A stretch of DNA of 64,000 nt from Nocardioides seonyuensis. Its GTDB lineage: Bacteria > Actinomycetota > Actinomycetes > Propionibacteriales > Nocardioidaceae. The position numbers and the translations under genes were made by a program. The notes under the pieces were generated by a model. It was not told where the DNA came from. It saw only the letters and a list, made by a program, of their open reading frames with translations, and made no database searches. The first letter of the stretch is position 1. Each line of letters starts with the position of its first letter. Location: NCBI RefSeq assembly GCF_004683965.1, contig NZ_CP038436.1:3534001-3598000 (forward strand). Direction: 5' to 3'. Below, in pieces: positions 57,080 through 64,000 of the stretch.

Positions 57080-57841
57080 GTGGCAGCGTCACCGTCGCCC
57101 GGAGCCGCATCCCCCGGGCCTGCCAGCGCGGCCAAGAGCCGGATGAACATCGGCCAGGTGCTCGACGCCCTGCGCCCTGACTTTCCCGGCATCACCATCC
57201 CCAAGATCCGCTTCCTCGAGGGAGAGGGCCTGATCAAGCCCGAGCGGACACCAGCCGGCTACCGCAAGTTCTCTGTCGAGGACCTCGAGCGCCTGCGCTA
57301 CATCCTGCGCATGCAGCGCGATCACTACCTGCCGCTCAAGGTGATCGGCGAGCACCTCGACGCGATGGACCGTGGCCTCGAGCCGCCGGCCATCGAGTCG
57401 GTGGTTCCTTCCGTGCCCAAGGTCGCGCTGAGCTCCGACGGTCTTCCGTCCCCCGAGTCCTTCGGCCGCACCAGCGACCTGCGTCTCTCCAGGCGAGAGC
57501 TCCTCAAGGTCGCCGAGATCTCCGAGGAGCTGCTCACCGAGCTCGAGCGCTACGGCCTGGTCGCCGCCCGGACCGGCACGGGGCACTTCGACTCCGACGC
57601 CCTGGTGGTCGCGCGCACGGCACGCGACCTGGGGGAGTACGGCATCGAGCCCCGGCACCTGCGCGCGTTCAAGACCGCTGCCGACCGGGAGGTGGGTCTG
57701 GTGCAGCAGGTCGTGGCGCCCATTGCCCGCGGGCGCGACGCCGCTGCGGCCGGCCGTGCCGAGGACGCCACCCTCCAGATCGCGGCGCTCTCGGTGCGCC
57801 TGCACGCCACCTTGATCAAGATCGGGCTCTCGCGGGGTTGA
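57080..57841 (+). CDS. ftsR: MerR-family regulator, FtsR type
   Basis: A 253-aa regulator with an N-terminal winged helix MerR domain (MNIGQVLDALRPDFPGITIPKIRFLEGEGLI, then RTPAGYRKFSVEDLERLRYILRM) from about residue 20, a dimerising helix and a C-terminal effector-like domain. The orthologue in Corynebacterium activates ftsZ, and the one in M. tuberculosis lies next to garA. GTG start, 4 bases after garA. The palindrome upstream of garA is a candidate binding site (inference). Confidence 0.85.
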   Translation: MAASPSPGAASPGPASAAKSRMNIGQVLDALRPDFPGITIPKIRFLEGEGLIKPERTPAGYRKFSVEDLERLRYILRMQRDHYLPLKVIGEHLDAMDRGLEPPAIESVVPSVPKVALSSDGLPSPESFGRTSDLRLSRRELLKVAEISEELLTELERYGLVAARTGTGHFDSDALVVARTARDLGEYGIEPRHLRAFKTAADREVGLVQQVVAPIARGRDAAAAGRAEDATLQIAALSVRLHATLIKIGLSRG

Positions 57842-57875
57842 ACCCGGGGGAGCGAGACCGTTGTGGTGACGTGAG

Positions 57876-57887
57876 TAGGCTGGACTC
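57876..57887 (+). promoter_or_regulatory. Leaderless-type promoter of the bifunctional nuclease gene
   Basis: TAGGCT (57876-57881) lies 6 bases before GTG 57888, in the 46-base gap after ftsR. No Shine-Dalgarno is present. Confidence 0.5.
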
Positions 57888-58370
57888 GTGCGCGAAGTAG
57901 ACGTCATCGGCGTTCGTGTCGAGATGCCCTCCAACCAGCCGATCGTGCTGTTGCGCGAGGTCGCTGGGGAGCGCTACCTGCCCATCTGGATCGGTGCGGT
58001 CGAGGCGACCGCCATCGCATTCGCCCAGCAGGGGGTGACCCCGCCCCGGCCGCTGACCCACGACCTGATGCGCAACGTGCTCGAGGCGACAGGGCAGAGC
58101 CTCGACGAGGTGCGCATCACCGAGGTCAAGGACAACATCTTCTACGCGATGCTGGTGTTCGCCAGTGGCGCCCAGGTGGAGGCACGCCCCTCGGACTCCA
58201 TCGCGCTGGCCCTGCGCACCGGCTCCCGCATCGTGTGCTCCGAGGCCGTGCTCGACGAGGCGGGCCTTGCGGTGCCCGCCGAGCAGGAGGACGAGGTCGA
58301 GCGTTTCCGTGAATTCCTCGACCACGTCACCCCGGACGACTTCGAGGAGTCGGGCGAGGACCGCGCCTGA
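57888..58370 (+). CDS. Bifunctional nuclease family protein (DUF151)
   Basis: A 160-aa protein of the BFN/DUF151 family. It has the family segments QPIVLLREVAGERYLPIWIGAVEATAIAFAQQG and ARPSDSIALALRTGSRI, and an acidic C-terminal tail. Plant and thermophile members show DNase and RNase activity, but the bacterial role is unclear. It always lies between the two MerR genes in related actinobacteria. Confidence 0.88.
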   Translation: MREVDVIGVRVEMPSNQPIVLLREVAGERYLPIWIGAVEATAIAFAQQGVTPPRPLTHDLMRNVLEATGQSLDEVRITEVKDNIFYAMLVFASGAQVEARPSDSIALALRTGSRIVCSEAVLDEAGLAVPAEQEDEVERFREFLDHVTPDDFEESGEDRA

Positions 58371-58374
58371 GCCT

Positions 58375-58448
58375 CACCCTCATGTTGAGGTTGAGGGTTG
58401 CGACACGCCGCCGATGGGATTGACCCCCCGGGATCGCGGCCCTACCTT
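58375..58448 (+). promoter_or_regulatory. Operator-like repeat and promoter of the second MerR gene
   Basis: CACCCTCA (58375-58382) and TGAGGGTTG (58392-58400) form an inverted repeat with a 9-base gap; the gap itself holds another TTGAGG. It shares the half-site of the palindrome before garA. TTGACC (58420-58425), an exact 17-base spacer and TACCTT (58443-58448) make a good promoter, placing the repeat upstream of the -35 element, a position for an activator. Confidence 0.55.
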
Positions 58449-58548
58449 GAAGTGTCTCTGTTGTAACTCCACCGATGTGGTTGTCGATCCCTCGGCCCCA
58501 CCATCTTCCCCCGGAGCTACGATCAACGGAGTAACCGTGGAGGATCGA

Positions 58549-59148
58549 GTGGGCGTGAACGAGAACGAGCAGCAGCGCAACGAGCGTGCCGCCAAGGCAG
58601 CAGAGGCCGCGGACGAGCAGGGCCTGCTCTTCACCGACGATGTCTCGCCCCTCCCGAGTGACACCGGGTACCGAGGGCCGACGGCCTGCAACGCCGCCGG
58701 CATCACCTATCGGCAGCTCGACTACTGGGCGCGCACCGGCCTCATCGAGCCGAGCGTGCGCGGCGCCGCAGGCTCGGGCTCCCAGCGTCTCTACTCCTTC
58801 CGCGACATCCTGATCCTCAAGGTCGTCAAGCGACTTCTCGATGCCGGCATCTCGCTGCAGCAGATCCGGACCGCCGTGGCTCACCTCCGTGAGCGGGGCA
58901 CGGACGACCTCACACGGGTCACCTTGATGAGCGACGGGGCCTCGGTCTACGAGTGCACGAGCAATGACGAGGTCATCGATCTCCTCCAGGGTGGGCAGGG
59001 CGTCTTCGGCATCGCCATCGGAGGCGTGTGGCGCGAGATCGAGGGCACCCTCGCCGAGCTGCCCAGCGAGCGCACGGCGGCCGATGCGGCCGGCCCGCTG
59101 CCGGGGGACGAGCTCGCTGCTCGTCGCGCTGCCCGCCAGACCGGCTGA
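58549..59148 (+). CDS. MerR-family transcriptional regulator, second
   Basis: A 199-aa regulator with a charged N-terminus (NEQQRNERAAKAAEAADEQ), the MerR DNA-binding domain (TACNAAGITYRQLDYWARTGLIEPSVRG, then RLYSFRDILILKVVKRLLDAGISLQQI) and a short effector domain (VYECTSNDEVIDLLQGGQGVFGIAIGG). Starts GTG 58537, 58549 and 58555 are all in frame; 58549 is preferred because of GGAGG 5 bases upstream. The mycobacterial counterpart lies in the same place, between the nuclease and gcvP genes. Confidence 0.85.
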   Translation: MGVNENEQQRNERAAKAAEAADEQGLLFTDDVSPLPSDTGYRGPTACNAAGITYRQLDYWARTGLIEPSVRGAAGSGSQRLYSFRDILILKVVKRLLDAGISLQQIRTAVAHLRERGTDDLTRVTLMSDGASVYECTSNDEVIDLLQGGQGVFGIAIGGVWREIEGTLAELPSERTAADAAGPLPGDELAARRAARQTG

Positions 59149-59154
59149 GAGTGG

Positions 59155-59160
59155 TAAATT
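59155..59160 (+). promoter_or_regulatory. -10 element of the riboswitch-gcvP transcript
   Basis: TAAATT lies 15 bases before the aptamer begins, giving a start near 59167. The -35 region is not clear. Confidence 0.45.
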
Positions 59161-59174
59161 GGTGGCGCTGACGA

Positions 59175-59300
59175 TCCCGCGCGGGAGAGTCGGCGTGACC
59201 GCCAGGTCATGCTGCGCCGAAGGGGCAATTCCTCCCCGGAACCTCTCAGGCACCCGGACCGCGCGGACCAGGCACCTCTGAAGGCAGCGCGCCGACAGAG
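59175..59300 (+). ncRNA. Glycine riboswitch
   Basis: The leader of gcvP carries glycine-aptamer consensus elements in order: GCGGGAGAG (59181 onward), CGCCGAAGGGGCAA (59215 onward), AACCTCTCAGGCA (59240 onward) and GGACCGCGCGGACC. GAGAG pairs with CTCTC. A second, shorter hairpin CCTCTG/CAGAGG (59275-59301) follows, in the place of a vestigial second aptamer. Further down, GGAGGC (59303-59308) can pair with GCCTCC (59331-59336), which abuts the start codon and encloses the AGGAG at 59327-59331. Glycine should raise gcvP expression. Confidence 0.93.
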
Positions 59301-59336
59301 GGGGAGGCCTACTGGTCGATTTCCTCAGGAGCCTCC

Positions 59337-62186
59337 GTGACTGCCCCCATCGCCACCTCGCCCTTCGTCGCCCGCCACATCGGACCCCGCGCCGAGGACG
59401 TCGTCACGATGCTCGAGAGGCTGGGGCACGACTCGCTGGAGTCCCTGATGTCGGCCGCGGTCCCTGGGGGCATCAGGACCGCGGCTGCGCTGGACCTCCC
59501 CGAGGCACTCGACGAGAGTGCGGCGGCACGGGAGCTGGCCACGATGGCTGCCCAGAACCGTCCCGCGGAGGCGATGATCGGGCTCGGCTACCACGGCACC
59601 ATCACGCCGGCCGTAATCCGTCGCAACGTGCTCGAGGACCCTTCGTGGTACACCGCCTACACGCCGTACCAGCCCGAGATCTCGCAAGGCCGCCTCGAGG
59701 CGCTGATCAACTTCCAGACCGTCGTCGCCGACCTCACCGGTCTGCCCACGGCTAACGCCTCCCTCCTCGACGAGGGCACTGCAGCGGCCGAGGCCATGAC
59801 GCTCGTGCGTCGCGCCAACCGCAAAGCCACCGGCCCGTTCGTGGTCGACTCCGACGCGCTGCCCCAGACCATCGACGTGGTGCGGACCCGCGCTGAGGGC
59901 ATGGGCATCGAGGTCGTGGTGGCGGACCTGTCCGAGGGCCTTCCTGACGGCGACCTGTGCGGCGTCCTCGTGCAGTACCCCGGCGCGAGCGGGCGTGTGC
60001 TCGATCCGCGCCCGGTGATCGAGTCGGCGCACGCACGTGATGCGCTCGCCGTCGTGGCAGCCGACCTCCTGGGACTCGCCCTGCTCGAGGCGCCCGGCGT
60101 CATGGGTGCCGACGTCGTGATCGGATCCTCCCAGCGGTTCGGTGTCCCGCTGTTCTACGGCGGGCCGCACGCTGGCTACATGTCCGTCGCCGCCGGCATC
60201 GAGCGCCATCTGCCGGGGCGGCTGGTCGGGGTCTCCGTCGATGCTGAGGGGCGCCCGGCCTACCGGCTGGCACTGCAGACGCGCGAGCAACACATCCGCC
60301 GGGACAAGGCGACGTCCAACATCTGCACCGCCCAGGTGCTGCTCGCCGTCGTGGCGTCGATGTACGCCGTCTACCACGGTCCCGAGGGGCTGCGAGAGAT
60401 CGCCCAGCGCACGCACGACCGCGCGGCGGACCTGGCGGCGGCGCTGAGGTCCGGGGGAGTACGGGTCGTCAACGACACGTTCTTCGACACCCTCACCGTC
60501 CGGGTGCCCGGCTCGGCCGCTGACGTGGTGGCGCGGGCCCGCTCGCGAGGGATCCACCTGCGCCTGGTCGACGAGGACCACGTGGGGATCTCGACGTCGG
60601 AGACGACCAGCCCGGCCACGGTCTCGTCCGTCCTGATGGCCTTCGGGGTCTCGACCGAGGTCGCCGGGTCAAGTGCGTCCGGCCTGCCGCCGGAGCTGGT
60701 GCGCGAGACGTCGTACCTCACCCACGAGGTCTTCAACATCCACCACAGCGAGACGCAGATGTTGCGCTACCTGCGACGTCTCTCGGCACGGGACTACGCC
60801 CTGGACCGCGGAATGATCCCGCTGGGTTCGTGCACGATGAAGCTCAACGCCACGACCGAGATGGAGCCGATCAGCCTGCCGGGCTTCGCCGACCTGCACC
60901 CGTTCGTGCCGGCCGAGGACGCGGCTGGCTACGCGCGCCTGGTCGCCGACCTGGAGTCGTGGTTGGCGGAGGTGACCGGCTACGACCGGGTCTCGGTGCA
61001 GCCCAACGCGGGCTCGCAGGGTGAGCTGGCCGGGTTGCTGGCGATCCGCGGCTACCACGCCGCCCAGCACCAGCCCGACGCTCCCGTGCGTGACGTGTGC
61101 CTGATTCCCTCCTCGGCCCACGGCACGAATGCTGCCTCCGCGGTCATGGCTGGGATGAAGGTCGTCGTCGTCAAGGCCACCGACGACGGCTCCGTCGACC
61201 TCGAGGACCTGCGCGCCAAGTGCGACCAGCACTCCGACACCCTGGCCGCGATCATGGTGACCTACCCCTCCACCCACGGGGCCTACGAGGACTCCATCAC
61301 CGACCTGTGCAAGATCGTCCACGACCACGGCGGTCAGGTCTACGTCGACGGCGCCAACCTCAACGCCCTGCTTGGCTACGCCCGTCCAGGTGAGTTCGGC
61401 GGCGACGTCTCGCACCTCAACCTCCACAAGACGTTCTGCATCCCGCACGGTGGGGGTGGACCCGGCGTCGGGCCAGTCGCGGTTCGCGACCACCTGGCGC
61501 CCTTCCTCCCGACCCACGCCCTCCACCCTGAGGTCGAACGCCGCGACGGGATCGGTCCGATCAGTGCGGCGCCCCACGGCTCGGCCGGCATCCTGCCGAT
61601 CACGTGGGCCTACATCCGGATGATGGGTGGAGAGGGCCTGACACGCGCGACCTCCGTGGCGGTGCTCTCCGCCAACTACATCGCCCACCGCTTGGAGGAG
61701 CACTACCCGGTGCTCTACCGCGGCCACGGTGGACTCGTGGCCCACGAGTGCATCCTCGACCTGCGTGGCATCACCAAGGCCAGCGGTGTCACGGTCGACG
61801 ACGTGGCCAAGCGCCTGGTGGACTACGGCTTCCACGCGCCGACGATGTCGTTCCCGGTTGCCGGCACGCTGATGGTCGAGCCGACCGAGTCCGAGGACCT
61901 CGCCGAGATCGACCGTTTCTGCGACGCGATGATCGCGATCCGCGCCGAGATTGCGCGCGTGGAGGCGGGGGAGTGGTCTCCGGAGGACGCCCCGCTCCGC
62001 CATGCTCCGCACACCGCCCGCGCGATGGTGGGGGAGTGGGACCGCGCCTACAGCCGCGAGCTCGGCGTGTTCCCCCAGGGAGTCGACCCGGACAAGTACT
62101 GGCCGCCCGTTGCCCGCATCGACCAGGCGTACGGCGACCGCAACCTGGTGTGCGCGTGCCCGCCGCCGGAGGCATTCGCCGAGTGA
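59337..62186 (+). CDS. gcvP: Glycine dehydrogenase (decarboxylating), P protein
   Basis: PLP enzyme that decarboxylates glycine and passes methylamine to GcvH. The 949-aa fused form has both homologous halves: the N-terminal [19 protein letters not shown] and [19 protein letters not shown], and the C-terminal [21 protein letters not shown] with the PLP Lys698. GTG 59337 follows CAGGAG. It is controlled by the glycine riboswitch directly upstream. Length is normal. Confidence 0.97.
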   Translation: MTAPIATSPFVARHIGPRAEDVVTMLERLGHDSLESLMSAAVPGGIRTAAALDLPEALDESAAARELATMAAQNRPAEAMIGLGYHGTITPAVIRRNVLEDPSWYTAYTPYQPEISQGRLEALINFQTVVADLTGLPTANASLLDEGTAAAEAMTLVRRANRKATGPFVVDSDALPQTIDVVRTRAEGMGIEVVVADLSEGLPDGDLCGVLVQYPGASGRVLDPRPVIESAHARDALAVVAADLLGLALLEAPGVMGADVVIGSSQRFGVPLFYGGPHAGYMSVAAGIERHLPGRLVGVSVDAEGRPAYRLALQTREQHIRRDKATSNICTAQVLLAVVASMYAVYHGPEGLREIAQRTHDRAADLAAALRSGGVRVVNDTFFDTLTVRVPGSAADVVARARSRGIHLRLVDEDHVGISTSETTSPATVSSVLMAFGVSTEVAGSSASGLPPELVRETSYLTHEVFNIHHSETQMLRYLRRLSARDYALDRGMIPLGSCTMKLNATTEMEPISLPGFADLHPFVPAEDAAGYARLVADLESWLAEVTGYDRVSVQPNAGSQGELAGLLAIRGYHAAQHQPDAPVRDVCLIPSSAHGTNAASAVMAGMKVVVVKATDDGSVDLEDLRAKCDQHSDTLAAIMVTYPSTHGAYEDSITDLCKIVHDHGGQVYVDGANLNALLGYARPGEFGGDVSHLNLHKTFCIPHGGGGPGVGPVAVRDHLAPFLPTHALHPEVERRDGIGPISAAPHGSAGILPITWAYIRMMGGEGLTRATSVAVLSANYIAHRLEEHYPVLYRGHGGLVAHECILDLRGITKASGVTVDDVAKRLVDYGFHAPTMSFPVAGTLMVEPTESEDLAEIDRFCDAMIAIRAEIARVEAGEWSPEDAPLRHAPHTARAMVGEWDRAYSRELGVFPQGVDPDKYWPPVARIDQAYGDRNLVCACPPPEAFAE

Positions 62187-62195
62187 TGGGTCGTG

Positions 62196-63584
62196 TCAGA
62201 CGCCCTGGGACACGCTGGACATGTTGAAGTCAGGCACTCGGAGCGCTGGCGTCGCGGTGCGCGAGAAGTAGTCGTCGCCCCACTCGCGAGAGAAGCTCGG
62301 CACGGTCCGTCCAGCTGCTGTGAAGCGGTTGAGGAGGTCGATCGGGCTCTCGTTCCAGCGGAAGTTGTTGACGGCGCCGGTGATCTCACCGTCCTCGACG
62401 AGGTAGACGCCGTCACGCGTCAGCCCCGTCAGCAGCATGGACTGCGGGTCGACCTCCCGGATGTACCACAGGCACGTGAGCAGGAGGCCGCGCTCGGTGC
62501 TCGCCACCATCTCTTCCAGGGTCGCGTCGGCGCCGTCGACCTCGAGCACGAGGTTGTCGACATAGGGAGCGACCTGCTGACCGGTCATCTGTGCGGAGTG
62601 GCGGGTGGAGACGAGTGCCTCGAGGCGCCCGTCCCTGATCCAGTCGGTGCGCCCGAGTGGCAGGCCGTTGTCGAAGACGGACTCGGTGTTGTCCGAGGCC
62701 GTGGCAACGGCGAAGGGAGCGCTCGCGATGGGGGCGTGTCCCGGGTCCGAGAACAGGTTGACGCCGGATCGCGCGATCTGCTCCCCGATGCGTGTCCCAC
62801 CGCCCCTCTTGCTGTAGACGGACTCACCCTCGTGGGCCACCCGTGCGCCGGCGCCCCAGTAGGCGTCGATCATCAGGTCGGCCACGGAGGAAGGCGGGAG
62901 GATGGTGTCGTAGCGCCCCGCCGGAAGGTCGATCTTGCGCTCGGCCCAGGCGAGCCTGCGGGCGACCTCGTCGGTGACCGCGTGCGCGTCCACGTCGAGG
63001 AAGTCGCGGGTGGCGCCCCCCGCCCAGGCGCTGCGGGTGAGCGAGAGGTCCTTGCCCGTGCAGCCGTAGTGGCCGGTCGGCTGGACGTGCCGCAGCCGCA
63101 GCCCCCGGGTGGACCCGAGGTAGGTGGTCGCCACCTCGTGGTTGACGAAGCCGTAGAGCAGGCGTCGCTCGGCCTGCGCCCGCTCGAAGGCGTCGCCCAG
63201 CGCGGGCGCGAAGGAGTCGTAGACGTGGATGTCAGTGGTCTCGGGGGCGTCCGCCCAGTCGGCGGAGGTCGAGTCGGCCACCAGCTCAGCCGCGTCCTCG
63301 GCGTCGGTGCCGGCCCGGGCGGCGGCATCGGCAGTCTCGACGAGGGCGCTGACGCCCTCACGGGTCGTGGCGGCACCCGAGACGGAGGCTGTGGCGACAC
63401 CGGTCGCACGACCGACGAAGGAGATGACCGTGACGCTCATCTCTGTCATGACACCGTTGGTGGTGAGGGTGTTGTTGGCCCAGCGCAGGTTGGCGCTGGT
63501 GACGTCGCGCACGAGCACGACGCAGTCGTCGGACGTCGATGCAGCGAGCGCGTGCTCGACCAGCTCTTGGGGGGTGACTGTCAT
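62196..63584 (-). CDS. tldE: TldE/PmbA-type metallopeptidase subunit
   Basis: A 462-aa member of the TldD/PmbA family, the non-catalytic-half TldE of the TldD-TldE protease that digests unfolded or precursor peptides. It has [33 protein letters not shown] near the N-terminus and [14 protein letters not shown] near the end, typical of the family. It lacks the zinc HExxxH motif, which belongs to TldD. Its ATG overlaps the stop of tldD on the same strand (ATGA). It is convergent with gcvP, 9 bases apart. Confidence 0.87.
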   Translation of the reverse strand: MTVTPQELVEHALAASTSDDCVVLVRDVTSANLRWANNTLTTNGVMTEMSVTVISFVGRATGVATASVSGAATTREGVSALVETADAAARAGTDAEDAAELVADSTSADWADAPETTDIHVYDSFAPALGDAFERAQAERRLLYGFVNHEVATTYLGSTRGLRLRHVQPTGHYGCTGKDLSLTRSAWAGGATRDFLDVDAHAVTDEVARRLAWAERKIDLPAGRYDTILPPSSVADLMIDAYWGAGARVAHEGESVYSKRGGGTRIGEQIARSGVNLFSDPGHAPIASAPFAVATASDNTESVFDNGLPLGRTDWIRDGRLEALVSTRHSAQMTGQQVAPYVDNLVLEVDGADATLEEMVASTERGLLLTCLWYIREVDPQSMLLTGLTRDGVYLVEDGEITGAVNNFRWNESPIDLLNRFTAAGRTVPSFSREWGDDYFSRTATPALRVPDFNMSSVSQGV

Positions 63585-64000
63585 CAGTGGCCTGCCTCAT
63601 CGAGGGTGTTGAGGATGTTGACGTCGCGGAACAACGAGGTGGGACACCCGTGGCTCACCGCGGCGACCTGGCCCGGTTGGGCCTTGCCGCAGTTGAACGC
63701 GCCTCCCAGCACCCAGGTCTGGGGACCGCCCACCGCCTCCATCGACCTCCAGAACTCAGTCGTCGTGGCCTGGTAGGCGACGTCGCGCAGCATTCCGTCG
63801 AGCTTGCCGTCGGTGATCTTGTAGAACCGCTGGCCGGTGAACTGGAAGTTGAACCTCTGCATGTCGATCGACCAGGACTTGTCACCGACGACGTAGATGC
63901 CGCGGTCGACGCGGGAGATCAGGTCCTCGGTCGAGGGGCCGTCGGGGGCGGGCTCCAGGGACACGTTGGCCATCCGCTGGATCGGGATGTGCCCCGGGGA
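63584..64000 (-). CDS. tldD: TldD metallopeptidase, C-terminal part (5' end outside window)
   Basis: The frame stays open to the window edge (SPGHIPIQRMANVSLEP continues upstream of the first internal Met at 63973), so the visible 138 residues are only the C-terminus. RMANVSLEPAPDG, GIYVVGDKSWSIDMQRFNFQFTGQRFYKITDGKL and the end CGKAQPGQVAAVSHGCP match TldD, whose zinc motif would lie in the missing part. It overlaps tldE by one base and is cotranscribed. Confidence 0.88.
   Translation of the reverse strand, partial: SPGHIPIQRMANVSLEPAPDGPSTEDLISRVDRGIYVVGDKSWSIDMQRFNFQFTGQRFYKITDGKLDGMLRDVAYQATTTEFWRSMEAVGGPQTWVLGGAFNCGKAQPGQVAAVSHGCPTSLFRDVNILNTLDEAGH

Overview
The window is chromosomal DNA of a high-GC actinobacterium, most likely Nocardioidaceae (Nocardioides-like). 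The 16S rRNA has typical Nocardioides-type signatures. There is a mycothiol-dependent-type enzyme, stop codons are almost all TGA, GTG starts are frequent, and gene order follows blocks known from Mycobacterium tuberculosis (pheST-arg; tlyA-nadK-recN-steA-mctB-pyrG-xerD; parA-scpAB-rluB-cmk-der; pgsA-DUF881-sbp-DUF881-gcvH-garA-merR-bfn-merR-gcvP).

Layout: (1) 1-5.8 kb: the 3' part of a histidine kinase fused to a DUF4173-type membrane domain, then pheS-pheT behind a possible leader region. (2) 5.8-16.3 kb: a divergent mycothiol-dependent enzyme, then the complete arginine operon argC-(ACT protein)-argJ-B-D-F-R-G-H with 3-methyladenine glycosylase. argC has a leaderless-type promoter overlapping an ArgR-like site. 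(3) 16.3-22.1 kb: one rRNA operon (16S-23S-5S, no spacer tRNA) with leader, processing stems and a strong terminator. (4) 22.3-32.4 kb: an SSB-like protein, DUF1015 and HAD proteins, then TlyA, NAD kinase, RecN, SteA, SteB and CTP synthase. (5) 32.4-47.3 kb: PepN (minus strand), then a long co-directional run of NUDIX, XerD, a DUF3516 helicase, ParA, a small ribbon-helix-helix-like protein, ScpA, ScpB, RluB, chorismate mutase, TyrA, Cmk, PlsC and Der. (6) 47.3-50.9 kb: a variable region with a secreted M23 protein, tRNA-Pro(GGG), fragments of an IS481-type transposase and of a cytochrome P450, a 78-aa protein and a secreted sulfatase. (7) 51.0-62.2 kb: two CNNM/CorC-type membrane proteins, PgsA, the DUF881-Sbp-DUF881 trio, and a glycine-cleavage/regulatory block (gcvH, FHA protein, MerR, nuclease, MerR, glycine riboswitch, gcvP). 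(8) 62.2 kb to the end: TldE and the start-truncated TldD on the minus strand.

Much of the window is tightly packed with 4-base ATGA/GTGA overlaps, which indicates translational coupling in long operons. The recurring promoter pattern is a TANNNT hexamer 6-8 bases before an ATG/GTG, i.e. leaderless mRNA. In five of the six genes that end in TAG, that stop codon is itself the first half of such a hexamer. The most interesting less-explained elements are a CASTOR-like ACT protein inside the arginine operon, a ribbon-helix-helix-like partner between ParA and ScpA, paired operator-like palindromes in the MerR/glycine-cleavage block, and a zinc-ribbon version of GarA.
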